In this document: piece by piece, positions 1-10,091 of the stretch
Layout of the letters: every line of letters begins with the position of its first letter
How positions within the stretch are numbered: position 1 is the first letter of the stretch
Source of the DNA: Apostichopus japonicus
Lineage: Eukaryota; Echinodermata; Holothuroidea; Aspidochirotida; Stichopodidae
Assembly: GCF_037975245.1 (NCBI RefSeq)
Contig: NC_092562.1
Coordinates: 14,043,021 to 14,063,020, forward strand
Length of the DNA stretch: 20,000 bases
Direction: 5' to 3'
Position numbers and translations under genes: made by a program
Notes under the pieces: generated by a model
The model's database searches: none
What the model was told of the DNA's origin: nothing
Seen by the model: only the letters and a program-made list of their open reading frames with translations

Positions 1-331
1 CCGATTACCTCGCTCTTCTCCAATCTATCTATCTATCTATTCCTGACGAAATACTAAAACAAACAGCAGATTTTGTGATTGATTATACTTGATTTATCTC
101 AAGTTCCATGGACACTCCTGATACTTCATATTAATGCGATCCTCGGTTATAAGTTGCAATTTAACTTTTCGGAAATCCGTCACCTACTAGGTCTCGCTCC
201 TGAGTTACCATGTGGAAATTTGCATAATTCGCATTTTTTCAACTCAGTATTGAAACTATCATCTGGACTATTCAATTACATGGTAACATGCGTATTATGA
301 ATGATACTTTAATATTTCTCTGTTTAAACAG
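1..331. other. No supported gene; intron or upstream sequence
   Basis: An open frame of about 70 codons at 79-300 lacks a convincing pair of splice signals and resembles no family I know. The segment ends in a good pyrimidine tract and CAG acceptor at 331, so most of it is probably intron or upstream DNA of the receptor-like gene. Confidence 0.5.
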
Positions 332-468
332 TTACTTCATAGTATGCACTATCTTACGAACACGAATCTATGACTGTAATGACCTCGCCGGGGCTCCAAT
401 TAACACGACGGAAATTACTCTGCAGAGACCACCTCGATGCATAGCATGTTACCACCAAGAAGGTTCTG
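332..468 (+). CDS. Candidate extracellular exon of the Tie-like gene
   Basis: A pyrimidine-rich acceptor ending in AAACAG precedes the exon and a good donor (TCTG, then GTAAGC) follows it. Only one frame is open. It enters in phase 2 and leaves in phase 1, which matches the phase-1 start of the next exon at 2251. The roughly 46 residues hold four cysteines (IVCT, YDCND, RCIAC) and one N-glycosylation site (NTTE), so an extracellular place is plausible. The fold is not recognised; RPPRCIACYH could be the final strand of an Ig-like domain. It could also be a chance open stretch between two splice-like motifs, since no family match supports it. Confidence 0.5.
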
Positions 469-2250
469 GTAAGCATATATTTTGGCCGGTCAGGTATTGA
501 TCCCAGGACAGGTCAATTATTATAGGTTTCTACTGCCACCGTCACAATGGAGTGTGAACTCCAAACGATGTTGATACCTATTTTGGGAATATTCGCAAAT
601 ACAAAATAAACTAGAACTTCATTTGCTTGCAAATACGCAGTATTGTAGTAAGCGCGGAGTGCTTGCAGTATTAGGAAGACCTTTTCGGTTGTTCATGGTG
701 TTTTTTGTGGGGGGGGGGGGGGCGGAGAACACATCATGGAGTATATTTATGTTGGTACCTAGAAAGTGAGAGATCAGGGCAAGAATATGAATTAATATTA
801 AATATGTATGTCTATGTGCCGCTTGAAATGTACACATTTTCTAAGTTATGTGTGTTACTTAAATGACATTGGGTACATTCATATGTGAGTGAATGGATGG
901 GAAGGGTATACATATTCATCACCAAAGTAAGCACTCCCAACCCCAACCCCACCCCCCTTTTTCATCTCCTCCCCAATCCCCTTCTCGATACATTTTACTC
1001 CTCTCATTGCTTGCAATCAGATAATGAAATGGATTAATTCTTTACCAAGACAACATACCTAATTGCCACAAATCTTGGGCTGCATTCGTTCAACAAGCAT
1101 ACATCAGAACAATTCTGCAATTAGTCTTGGAATGAACAGAATTTTAGTCACTGTGTGAAGGGAGTTGGGAGAGGGAGATCAATGTATAGGTGCTTTGAAA
1201 TGCTCCTTTCCTTCTTGTGACCAAATCTCCAATGTAAATATCAATCTAACTCACTGCATCATGTGCGTTAGGACCCATATCATACATCTGAAAGTCATAT
1301 TATACCATCTCCCATTAACTGTGATATATCTGACCATTTTAGCATTTTTCTGGCATATTCAAAATATGTGACGACAGTTTTGCTTGAAACGGTGGTTTAT
1401 TACACAATGTCAAATATTTTCAGCCAAAAGTGAAAGTTTACGCGGCTGTTTATCTGAACTGTACAATCTTTTGGTACTTGAACGCTTAACGTTCCACAGC
1501 GAGCAATTTGGACTAAGTATGGCTTATAATGTACACGTTACGGTCGCAACTCCGTCTACAGTGGGACTCTGGTTACAACCAGTAATAATAATAATAATAC
1601 ACAGTTCTTATAAAGTGCAAATACACACTTAAGTCTATATGCGCTGACATAAAATACCAATGAATGAAACAGCGAATGCAATAGCGCAGCGCGCATTTCG
1701 TGTAAATACTGTGTTTTTATGACAATGCATAACAACTGAAAACAACAAGAGTAACCGCTGAATTTAACGCAATCTAATCAGGATGATCTAATCGTGATTA
1801 ACTGGCCCAAAAGTGCAACCATGGCGTTTGAATGCGATCAAAAGTGAGTGAATGAAATAGAAAAGCAACTGTGTCGGATGAATAAATGTCTTACGGCCGA
1901 ATGCAAACAATGTTTATGAATGCAGCGACGAAATACGAATCATTGAAACAATATCCTTCAGCAAAACTTGTCAGTGGATTGGAAAATTCAAATTATACCA
2001 CGAAGAAATATTGACTTTAGATAACTACAAGTGGCACTGATGGAATTATTGCCCAATAAACCATGACTATACATAAAGCGAATAAGGTACAGAGAGTCGA
2101 CGAACGAATTACATGTGTTTGTGAAACTGATAGTCGATTAGGGGTTCCGAAGTCTTTGTCGAGACCGGTGCTGTGAGCTTTGTTTGTTTTAAATATTCAT
2201 TTAATTATATATATGTTTGTGTGTGGGGTTTCTTTATTTTCTCATTACAG
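469..2250 (+). other. Intron 1 of the Tie-like gene model
   Basis: This stretch has no convincing exon. It holds a G homopolymer near 710-722, C-rich tracts around 930-985, and a retroelement-like tail on the minus strand near 1584-1640. A frame of 82 codons at 1384-1632 has no splice borders and ends inside that tail. The intron closes with a T-rich tract and CATTACAG at 2250. Confidence 0.5.
1580..1640 (-). repeat. (ATT)n-tailed retroelement 3' end, fragment
   Basis: Read on the minus strand, GCACTTTATAAGAACTG is followed by a run of ATT triplets. A short conserved piece with a TATAA-like core, followed by a trinucleotide tail, is typical of the 3' ends of L2/RTE-type LINEs and the SINEs that use them in marine invertebrates. 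The family and the 5' limit are not resolved; the element may reach to about 1720. Confidence 0.35.
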
Positions 2251-2619
2251 GAGACGTTTACATATTTTTCACATTTGACGGTCAAACAAATGTCCAACTA
2301 TTACACTGGGACTGGGATGGCGTGGATCCAATAACAGTGTCTTCTGAATCAGTATTTACGGTGACTAGATTTGCGCAGCAGGCTGCACGAGTTTATTGTG
2401 TCGATGTTGCAGATGACTACGTTTATTTCCTTATCGCTACCGACACAGGTAGCGATAATACACAATATGAATTATCCAGGTACCCAATATTACCTTGGTT
2501 AGATGGAACACAAAGTCAACGAGATGGCATAGAAGTGTTGGAAACGGGAAGCGACGGTGACCTCTCTGGTTGCGTAAATGGATTGTCTGTGTGTGGCTCA
2601 GCCTGTCAAGATCCATGTG
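2251..2619 (+). CDS. N-terminal extracellular exon, possibly beta-propeller-like, of the Tie-like gene
   Basis: The acceptor is CTCATTACAG and the donor GTACGT; the exon is 369 bases, in phase 1 at both ends, with one open frame of about 123 residues. The protein starts GDVYIFFTFDGQTN and contains VYCVDVADDYVYFLIATD, which resembles a blade of a six-bladed propeller of the YWTD/NHL kind. It ends in a short Cys-rich tail (CVNGLSVCGSACQDPC) that may begin an EGF-like fold continued by the next exon. A propeller is not part of vertebrate Tie receptors, so the exon is a lineage-specific N terminus or belongs to a different gene. A weakly similar exon is at 12614. The coding call is good; the fold is a guess. 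Confidence 0.65.
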
Positions 2620-4830
2620 GTACGTTATCTATTATTGCTTAGAGTGGTGGTTTCTAATCTAGGGGTAATTAACGCCCGGGTGGGGGTAATCATGATCGGA
2701 TGTTTTGAAGGGGTGGGAGATAGACGGCTGGGGATGGGGTAAGGTCACTGCTTCTGACAGAAAAAACAACGAACGTAGAAATTGGAGTGAGCGCCATTGA
2801 TTTATGACTGTTTGTATTTTGGTTTTTGAATTACGAAATATATATAAACTGCTATTGCGCGACTTTTGGCGAGCGAATACCATGCAAATAAGTGCAACTG
2901 CCCGATTGATTTCGTCCAAAGCACGATGTTACTTGTGTGCCATGAAGCGTAGTGTACTGCTAACTTACTAAACAATTAATACACTACTACAAGAGGAAAC
3001 TAAAATGAACCGTTTTTCCAACCATGTTAGTAATGGCCGTTTCATAATTATATGACATACGTGGGTAAATAGAACAGGAAAAAGATATCCATGTGGCTAG
3101 CAATGCCAAGAATGATAGCGAACCACTGTGGAATGCACGATCATTATAACAAATCTTTGGTAAATAATAAACTGGCAACAAATTGAACTGATGCTACCAA
3201 CGAGCAAACGCGTGAAGAGAAAGCCATGGGTCCATTTGTTTTGTCATTTCGAAGTTCCAAGTATTAATTTCAAGTACAGGTTACGTTTGCGAAGTATGCG
3301 TACCTGTAGTTGTGCTGACGACGTACTATAAATCAAATCAAGTCAGATGGCCGAAAGCTTCTACATAGATCTATTCTACCGGGTAGATTAGAAGCCGTGT
3401 ATAAGAAGCCGTGTTGATCATAAAAAAAACTTCTTAGTTAGTGACACGTTTTAAAGGTGAGTATAGCCATAAAGGTTTTATGTGATTAGTTATTGTAGGC
3501 GGCGACATGTCACTATTGTGGAAACAGGAACATGCAATGACATAATTTCTGCTGATCTTGTTAAACAACTGACGTAGGCGGAGTTATTAGCGCGTCGTCT
3601 GAATTTGTTTCTCTTTTTTTTAAAGAAGGTTCTCTTTCTAAGAATCCTTACTGTTAAAGTCCCAATGCATGTTTGCTGATGAATTTCGGAAAACAAACTT
3701 CCGAAGCAGATTAAATCTTTCTCTTTCTAAATGCACTCTGACCAGGTGGTTTTAATGGAGAAAAGCTGTCGCAATCGTAAGAAAGAAATTTATATTCTGT
3801 TGCCCTTTATGGCGCGAGCGATTTACCGTAAAATCACTGCGACTGCGTATGTCAGTATGTTCATTACACAAATGTAAACGAAATAGTATAGACATGCAGC
3901 CCGATCAAGAATTTAATGCAGTCCTATCATCTACCTATTACAATTCCACGGAGGAAACGTCTGAAAACACCTGTTTATTCATTGCAATGGAAGGAAATGA
4001 CACCATTTCGCAAGCTACATCGGTAAGACCGAGAGAAAGGTATTATTCAAGAGAACGGATCTATGACAGGCTAGCCACGAAGGTGAAAGTAGTCCTAGGC
4101 CTCACGGTCGTTACAAACAAAATAAATGATTGGTTAATGATATGTTGGGCGGGGCTTGCAAATTGTGATTGAAGTTTGCAAAATCAAAGGACTCGTAAAA
4201 AATTGGCGAATTTTATTCAGCTCAAAATTTGTAATAAATAATGAATATTGATATGAAAATTGCATAGAACGTTGTCATTTTCACTGAGCTTTTAGTGCAG
4301 TAAGCTGGAAAGATCGAAGGTTCAATTTGAGGCTTTAAGCAATGGAATGTAAAATTGATACCTTGCACAGTATCGTTGTTCAGATGAATCTGACTAACGA
4401 CGAACTGACGTCTCGATGTTAACGTTCTAATTGGCAGGCTCAGTAACGCCGATGATATGCATTTACGTGTAACCGGGCTGCAATTTAGAAGGAGGTGATA
4501 CGATTCCTTTGAAGGTGGAGTACATTTGTTAGTATACCACCTTTTGTCGTAGCACATGTCCAAATATCGTTTATTGGATAGATGACTTTTGGGTTTCATA
4601 GATGTTCACAGAAATGAAACAAGATGTGTTATCGTGCGTTCCACGATGGGACATTTAAAAGTCGCATGTGTGTATACCTTCAAAATACCGCTACCGTGTA
4701 ACGCGTCAAATGCTATTAAAATATGGCAAAGATGAATTTCTGGGACTCTACGAAATCTACATAATGTTAACAAAGTCTTTTCATTTTTTTGTCTCCTCCA
4801 TGGCGATGTAAATATTTCTGTTACTATTAG
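2620..4830 (+). other. Intron 2 of the Tie-like gene model
   Basis: No clear exon is seen in this 2.2-kb stretch. A frame at 3849-4172 has a good donor inside it (ACATCG, then GTAAGA, at 4023) and residues STYYNSTEETSENTCLFIA. Its phase does not fit the neighbouring exons and its acceptor is poor, so it is listed only as a possibility. Minus-strand open frames at 4222-4956 have no family features. Confidence 0.45.
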
Positions 4831-4974
4831 TTCCCGCGGCATGCGGATGCAGTGCAGGTCCCCCTGCATGTGGCTTCTGTTTCGACGATGCGGGCGGTGG
4901 TACATGTCAATGCGAGAACTCCGCAGCACCGAACTGTACGTATACTGATACCGCACTTGCAGGCGAATGTGTGG
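4831..4974 (+). CDS. Cys-rich EGF-like exon of the Tie-like gene
   Basis: The exon follows TTACTATTAG and ends before a consensus GTAAGT donor. It is 144 bases and phase 1 at both ends, like its neighbours. The roughly 48 residues carry eight cysteines, with the stretch ACGCSAGPPACGFCFDD, then TCQCENSAAPNC, and GECV at the end. The spacing is EGF-like but irregular, and the last pair of an ordinary EGF is not obvious. Joined to the preceding exon, the two may make one small disulfide-rich module between the N-terminal region and the Ig-like exons. There is an N-glycosylation site at NCT. The phase match and donor make the coding call good; the domain name is tentative. Confidence 0.65.
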
Positions 4975-5059
4975 GTAAGTATACAGTCCTATCTATTGTT
5001 GAAGGATGACCTTTAGGCACAACGTTGACATCCTACTTATTAACCAAGACCATTACAAA

Positions 5060-5104
5060 GTACTACTACTACTACTGCTACTAATACTACTACTACTGCT
5101 ACTG

Positions 5105-5146
<42 letters not shown>
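5060..5146. repeat. (CTA)n triplet microsatellite
   Basis: About 28 CTA/TAC triplets with a few changes (CTG, CTAATA). It lies about 90 bases after the donor at 4975, inside the intron, and has no coding meaning. Confidence 0.9.
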
Positions 5147-5374
5147 ACAGTCTAACACTACTACTTTGAATTTCTTGCAATGACCCTTCCATAAAACTAG
5201 AACATATTAATTAAAGTGGCTGGCCTACACAGTCTAACGCAAAATAGGAAACTGACACAGATTCAACACAAAATAAATCAGGATAATATTGGGGTTATAG
5301 GGACTCAGTAACATGTTTACAATAAGTTACAAACCTGTCAGGGACGAATGTTGTTGTTTGTCATCTAAGGGTGT

Positions 5375-5384
5375 GTATATATAT

Positions 5385-5475
<91 letters not shown>
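5375..5475. repeat. (TA)n microsatellite
   Basis: Alternating TA with one interruption (ATAAAATA near 5385). Open frames across it that read as Ile-Tyr repeats on both strands come from the dinucleotide and are not genes. Confidence 0.95.
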
Positions 5476-5477
<2 letters not shown>

Positions 5478-5483
5478 CGACGG

Positions 5484-5506
5484 AATCGGATTAAAATAAT
5501 CCGATT
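5484..5506. repeat. Short perfect hairpin beside the (TA)n array
   Basis: AATCGGATTA and its exact reverse complement TAATCCGATT are separated by AAA. In RNA two G-U pairs could extend the stem to 12. No U-tract or known element is attached. Confidence 0.6.
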
Positions 5507-5656
5507 TTCCAAAAGTCGCTTTGACTTCACAACCACGCCGACATTCTTCTCTATCTGTCTGTTTAAAGTATCTCATTCGAGATCCGGCTTTATGGTACAC
5601 AAAGCTTTTGAGTTTCATTCTTCTTTATTTTTATCCTTCGTCTTTGAACAAAATAG

Positions 5657-5983
5657 TCGCATTACCACGTATCGATGCCTGCTGCTTGGTTAAAAACCCT
5701 CTTGCACTGCGACGAAGTGGAGGTGATGTATGTGTGGTGGGTGTTACGACAGAAGCAGGAACCATCGATGTTGGCAGAGCGGCGCGTACAGGACGATGGC
5801 TTAAACTCCCCATACATACTGTAAAGAGCAATGCTGTCTCGTCTCCTTATTATGATGGTTTCTCTGCGGCGGTGCCACCGAAAGCAAGAGGGAGACGCTT
5901 CGGTGTTTTTCAAGCTCATTTTAATCCAGATGGTGCGAATCTAATGGAAGAGAAGATACCATGCATTGCAACCGAAAACAGTG
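5657..5983 (+). CDS. Ig-like exon of the Tie-like gene
   Basis: The exon is 327 bases, phase 1 at both ends, between AAAATAG and a GTATGT donor. The roughly 109 residues start [14 protein letters not shown] and end [12 protein letters not shown]. The stretch [16 protein letters not shown] near residue 85 looks like the F strand region of an Ig-like domain, and invertebrate Tie-like proteins have comparable GVFQ motifs in their first Ig domain (from memory of the family). Cysteines sit in DACC, DVCVV and IPC. A transmembrane or signal segment is absent. The acceptor is weak, so the start could shift, but the phase match supports it. The Ig call is moderate; coding status is good. Confidence 0.65.
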
Positions 5984-6046
5984 GTATGTGTTATAATAAT
6001 TTACGTTCAAGTTGCTATGTTGTTCCTGTAAAAATAAAGGAATGTA

Positions 6047-6271
<225 letters not shown>

Positions 6272-6846
6272 ACTCCCAAAAAACACAAAACAAACACAAA
6301 CAAACAAAAAGAAGGAAAAAATTGAGACATAGTTGGATCAATGATGCCATTTACGCAAGTCGTCAGCCATTGCTGTGACGTTACATTTTTAGCCAATGAT
6401 TTCTCAGTCAATGAAATAGTCATATTTTCGTAGATGTCTGCGTTAGCTGTTATCCACCTTTATCCCTATCATAAATAGGACATGTTTGTCTCGATACTTT
6501 CTGGACTTTGACGATATTATTATAAACCACGACTACAATGGGGAGGGGCCAGTGGGGGAAGGGGTGGGGAAAGGCCAATGCTAATCTAAGCCCTCGGTTC
6601 TAACCCTTCCCGCACTCCTTTTCGTCAGGCATGCGCACATGTGGGGTATAAAAGTGGGGAGAGGGGGCGAACATTTGGTAGCAAAAATGCACCTGTACAA
6701 AGTGTACTTCACGGGATATTTAGGATGTTACTGACCACGTCCTTACCCCGCCCCCTCCTTCCTTCACCCACCCATCCACACCCACGAGTCAGAAGTGGAC
6801 CAAACTTTTATTTATGAAGAAAAAATGCATGAAATTAAAAATAGGT

Positions 6847-6880
6847 ACAAACCTTTAATGCCATGTATCATATATATATG

Positions 6881-6966
<86 letters not shown>

Positions 6967-6982
6967 GGCATTAAAGGTTTGT
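6847..6982. repeat. (TA)n array capped by a perfect 22-bp inverted repeat
   Basis: ACAAACCTTTAATGCCATG followed by TAT at 6847-6868 is matched exactly by its reverse complement at 6961-6982. The 92 bases between are almost wholly TA, which is self-complementary, so all 136 bases form one near-perfect palindrome. It lies 79 bases before the exon at 7062. Confidence 0.9.
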
Positions 6983-7061
6983 GATAAGTTGTCAATAAGC
7001 AAAATTCATAAATTTGCTCTCAGTATCCGTTGTTATTTTTTGTTTGTTTTCTTCCTTGAAG

Positions 7062-7346
7062 GATTCGTCAACACACTTTATACATACACCATAAGTCAAA
7101 ACACAAGCGTATCCCTCGGAGCTGAGTTTCTCAAAGGCAAACCGAGATTTGAGCCAACTCTCAGATGGCGTTGCACAACCTTCGGCGGAAATTATTCTCC
7201 AAACGATCCTGTGCCAGTCCCATCATGCGATGGGAGCCTAGTCTGTCCATTGTCTGGTAGCGGACTATCCGATAGTATCTATGAAGTTTATCGTCCAGGG
7301 AGAGAGAAGCGGACATGGCATCCACTCTTTTATCTCTTTGTTAGAA
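7062..7346 (+). CDS. Ig-like exon directly before the EGF modules of the Tie-like gene
   Basis: A strong acceptor (TTTGTTTTCTTCCTTGAAG) and a consensus GTAAGT donor bound 285 bases in phase 1 at both ends. The roughly 95 residues contain an N-glycosylation site (NTSV), LRWRCTTFGG as a C-strand-like tryptophan region, and LSDSIYEVYRPGRE followed by LFYLFVR. In vertebrate Tie receptors the Ig domain before the first EGF has the same ending: a DxGxY strand with no cysteine, then a basic turn and (L/F)xRLIVR directly before the first EGF cysteine. Splicing to the next exon gives VRSCDDG, exactly this junction. This supports the Tie assignment strongly; the role would be ligand-side structure outside the cell. 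Confidence 0.8.
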
Positions 7347-7709
7347 GTAAGTTCCTACAAAATGTTGGTATGTTATGGTTTCTGATATTCTTATTGACCC
7401 CTTCCCAACACCAACCCATCCCCTGCCTGGCCCTTTCCCACCGACCTTACGCCCAGGAGGATAAACAATGGCTGGATATTTGTCACCAAGCTGGATACGT
7501 CATATAAGCACAGCCGTTTTTCATACAGTTAAAGCCTACGACTTTTTAAGCTTCCGTGAGAACACAGCCAAGACCCACCCATCTACAGAGTGCAGCGCTA
7601 TAATGATTGATCAGGTCCACACATATTGTGTGCTATATACTACTTGTCGTTGTTAGAGTTAAATGTTCACCAATACCACAAAACGCCCTTCTCATTTATA
7701 TCCATACAG
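7347..7709 (+). other. Intron 5 of the Tie-like gene model
   Basis: A 363-base intron with a C-rich tract near 7398-7445. An open frame at 7468-7656 has no splice or family support. It ends in TATATCCATACAG. Confidence 0.7.
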
Positions 7710-7838
7710 GTTGTGATGATGGATTGTTTGGTGCTGACTGTGCTCTCACATGTGGCACGTGTGTAAATGGTGTTTGTGATGACGTCAACGGACTTTGTAA
7801 TTGCTACCCAGGATTTACTGGAGATGAATGCGACGAGG
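7710..7838 (+). CDS. First EGF exon of the Tie-like gene
   Basis: The exon is 129 bases, phase 1 at both ends, with acceptor CCATACAG and donor GTAAGA. It encodes one complete EGF module of eight cysteines: CDDGLFGADC, then LTCGTC, GVCDDVNGLCNC, and YPGFTGDEC. The FGxxC and C-x-C-x-PGFTG pattern is the laminin-like EGF form found in Tie and MEGF-type receptors. Its place straight after an Ig-like exon ending in FVR is the Tie order. The domain would lie outside the cell and help form the compact ligand-binding head. A module from a MEGF or other EGF protein is possible if the exon is taken alone, but the neighbours argue for Tie. Confidence 0.9.
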
Positions 7839-8999
7839 GTAAGAGCCTCTTATCCAAATTTGATAATAATGTTGTAATAACCAAACATTAGAATGCTGTT
7901 CGCTATTTTTATCCTTCGAGTATCTTTTAGCCAACCACTTGTTCCCAAAGAATAATAACCTTTTATAGTTAAGGTTTGTGCAGAAACCAAAAGTAACCGG
8001 TTCATAATGAACTTTGCTGAAACCTAATTGGAAATAAGTCCATCAGTTAAATGTTGCTTTTCTATATGTGTGATATATAAATAACAAAAGTTCCTTTTTG
8101 CTAATTTTTTTAATAGGTTCGAAATACTCCTTTCTTCATAAATGTAGAAGTTAATTACTTGAAACATGAACACGTGACTGATTAGGTTGGTTAATTACAA
8201 TCTTACTAATTGGAATTTAGAGGAACAATCGATGTAGGTTGTCAGACATAATTACATAATTGTAAGAAGTTATGTTTAGCAATAAACCGTCAGTTGCCAA
8301 CTATATTGCTGTATTAAAAGGAAACTTGTCTGACTATTTTAATCTTATTTTAATCTTAGACTGTATTGATTGGTTACTGATTGATTGATAGAATGATTGA
8401 ATAATTGATGGATTGTTTGATGGATAGCAGGATGACTTTATGGATTTATAGTTGGATGGATGTGTGGATGGTTGGATAAATTCACGGCTCGATTGATTGA
8501 TTGATGGACGGATTAATTGAATGATCGATGAATTGAATGATATTGCACTTGATTCTTTGTGTTATCACTGGACAGATGGATGTCTTGATGGATTGACTGT
8601 GAATGAAAGTGTTTGATTGATTTGACTAATTAATTGATGGATGGATGGATGAATTTCTGGATTGATTGACAGATGGGTGGCTTGAATGACTGACTGCGAT
8701 TAATTTACTGCACTTTATTTATGATTGATTGAACGATCGATATGTTGCTTGATTGGTTGAAGGATTTAATTGATTGACAGATGGTTTGATTGATTTACTG
8801 CAGTTATTTGAATGCACTTGATTGATGGATGGATGGATGTATGATTTGATTCATTGATTGACTGATGGATCGATTGATTGACTGACGAATTTGTTTGCTT
8901 CTTTGCTTATTGTTTTCTGTCTATGTTATCAAACCGTGTTCATCGTTGTGTTATTCATGACATTCAATATCCCTTTCTTATTTTCTTCCTTCTATTTAG
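7839..8999 (+). other. Intron 6 of the Tie-like gene model
   Basis: An AT-rich stretch without exons. The second half is a decayed TGAT/GGAT tetranucleotide region. It ends in a strong pyrimidine tract (CTTATTTTCTTCCTTCTATTTAG). Confidence 0.7.
8365..8890. repeat. Decayed TGAT/TGGA tetranucleotide satellite region
   Basis: About 520 bases rich in TGAT, TGGA and GATTGATTGATGG phrases, with non-repeat patches such as 8543-8575 and 8700-8720. This looks like an old tetranucleotide array broken by substitutions. It ends about 110 bases before the second EGF exon. Confidence 0.8.
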
Positions 9000-9149
9000 C
9001 TTGTGCTGCAGGCCAAATCGGGAAAGGTTGTACATACGCGTGCAGTGATGTATTTCCAGGGAGTGATTGCAGTAACATTTTGATCTGTAACCCCGGCAAG
9101 GTCGGGTGTAAATGTTATCCAGGATTACAAGCTCCTGATTGCATTAAGC
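9000..9149 (+). CDS. Second EGF exon of the Tie-like gene
   Basis: The exon is 150 bases, phase 1 at both ends, with acceptor TTCTATTTAG and donor GTAAGT. Joined to the first EGF it reads DEACAAGQIGKGCTYAC, then GSDCSNILICNPGKVGCKC and YPGLQAPDC, with eight cysteines. The insertion between the third and fourth cysteines and the IC-x5-GCKC spacing match the second EGF of vertebrate Tie2, where a longer C-x4-FC-x5-GC-x-C form is found between two shorter EGFs. This unusual module is the best single marker for the Tie family here. No break is present and codons are ordinary. It would act outside the cell, packed against the other two EGFs. Confidence 0.9.
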
Positions 9150-9212
9150 GTAAGTCTTAAAATCTTATAAAGCAGAGACTGGAGCAGTGCAGGCAAATGT
9201 GTCATTCCCCCT

Positions 9213-9259
9213 TCCACCAATGTGTCACCCCCCCCCCCAATGTGTCACCCCCCCCCCCA
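9213..9259. repeat. Tandem CAATGTGTCA-plus-C-run repeat
   Basis: CAATGTGTCA followed by a run of about ten C occurs twice in direct succession, with a third diverged copy (AATGTGTCATTCCCCC) just before at about 9196. C-runs of this size are prone to length error in assembly. Confidence 0.8.
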
Positions 9260-9334
9260 CGTATACCGGTACTAAATCGTTAAGGCTTTTTCTTTCTTAG
9301 AGGGTAACATAATATTTTAGATTTTTAGAAATTG

Positions 9335-9590
9335 CAAGGCGCATTACCATATTTCCCTTGTCAACGATAACCTGTCAAACATAGAAACAGTCCTTCCATA
9401 TGGCAGCAGCTGAACAGCGCCCTGACAGTTGATCTCACAGGTCCCCACCTTTACACCTGGGTGAAGAGAGGCAATGGAAATAAAGTGCGTCGCCCAAGGA
9501 CACAACTTAATGATCTGGCCAGGACTCGAACCTGCAAACCTTAGATCACAAATCGACTGCGTTAACCACTTGACCACAACACTCTCTCAA
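9335..9590 (-). mobile_element. tRNA-derived SINE
   Basis: On the minus strand TGGTCAAGTGG (9576-9566) matches a Pol III A box and GGTTCGAGTCC (9532-9522) is a full B box, 33 bases apart as in a tRNA. After the tRNA-like head comes TGTCCTTGGGCGACGCAC and CACCCAGGTGTAAAGGTGGG, a body shared by SINEs of many marine animals (from memory). No tRNA acceptor stem closes, so it is not a working tRNA. The open frame of 77 codons across it is a chance frame. The element lies in reverse in the intron between the second and third EGF exons. Its 3' end and target duplications are unclear. Confidence 0.8.
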
Positions 9591-10091
9591 ATACCTCCTT
9601 CATACGACTCCTCCTTCACCATAATATGTTTTTTTTTCTGTTGTATAATAATGATAATACATTGCAAGAGGTTGAAACCAAATCATGGAATACATCGTTT
9701 TATAATAATGCAAGGTACTTAGACAAATTCGATCGACATGATATCTGTCATAATTTTGTTTGTGTACAACATAACGATTCGCTTAATGGCATGGTATATG
9801 CGTCTGAACCAACTTGTACCCAAAATTCTCGGTCGTTATAGGTATCACAATACACTTATTATGAAAAGGATGGGATATACGAAAAACACTACCATCTCAA
9901 ATAACAAAATAAGTGCAGTCTAATACCGATACTGTTTGTTTTTTTGGGTATTTATTATTGGTATTTATTTCTTTTTACATCAAACAAGGAAATGTTGTAC
10001 ATTGTGAGACAGTGTTACTCTACAGAACTGTAAATAGAAACACTACAGATAACAGAGTTTTCAATCTTGTTTCATATCGTTTTCCTTTTAG

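Larger units (their letters stand above)
4975..5656 (+). other. Intron 3 of the Tie-like gene model
   Basis: Holds a CTA triplet array, a (TA)n array and a short perfect hairpin, each listed separately. No exon is seen. The intron ends in a T-rich tract and AAAATAG. Confidence 0.6.
9150..10091 (+). other. Intron 7 of the Tie-like gene model
   Basis: Holds a small C-rich duplication and a tRNA-derived SINE on the minus strand, listed separately. The remaining bases (9600-10080) are AT-rich with no supported exon. It ends in TCGTTTTCCTTTTAG. Confidence 0.7.

Noticed and set aside
8365-8890. CRISPR-like or regulatory array
   Set aside because: Units are four bases long and decayed, without spacers; the genome is that of an animal.
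9344-9577. 77-codon minus-strand frame
   Set aside because: It lies within the tRNA-derived SINE and reads through its A and B boxes.
9505-9580. A tRNA gene
   Set aside because: Pol III boxes are present, but acceptor and anticodon stems do not pair well and the SINE body follows directly.
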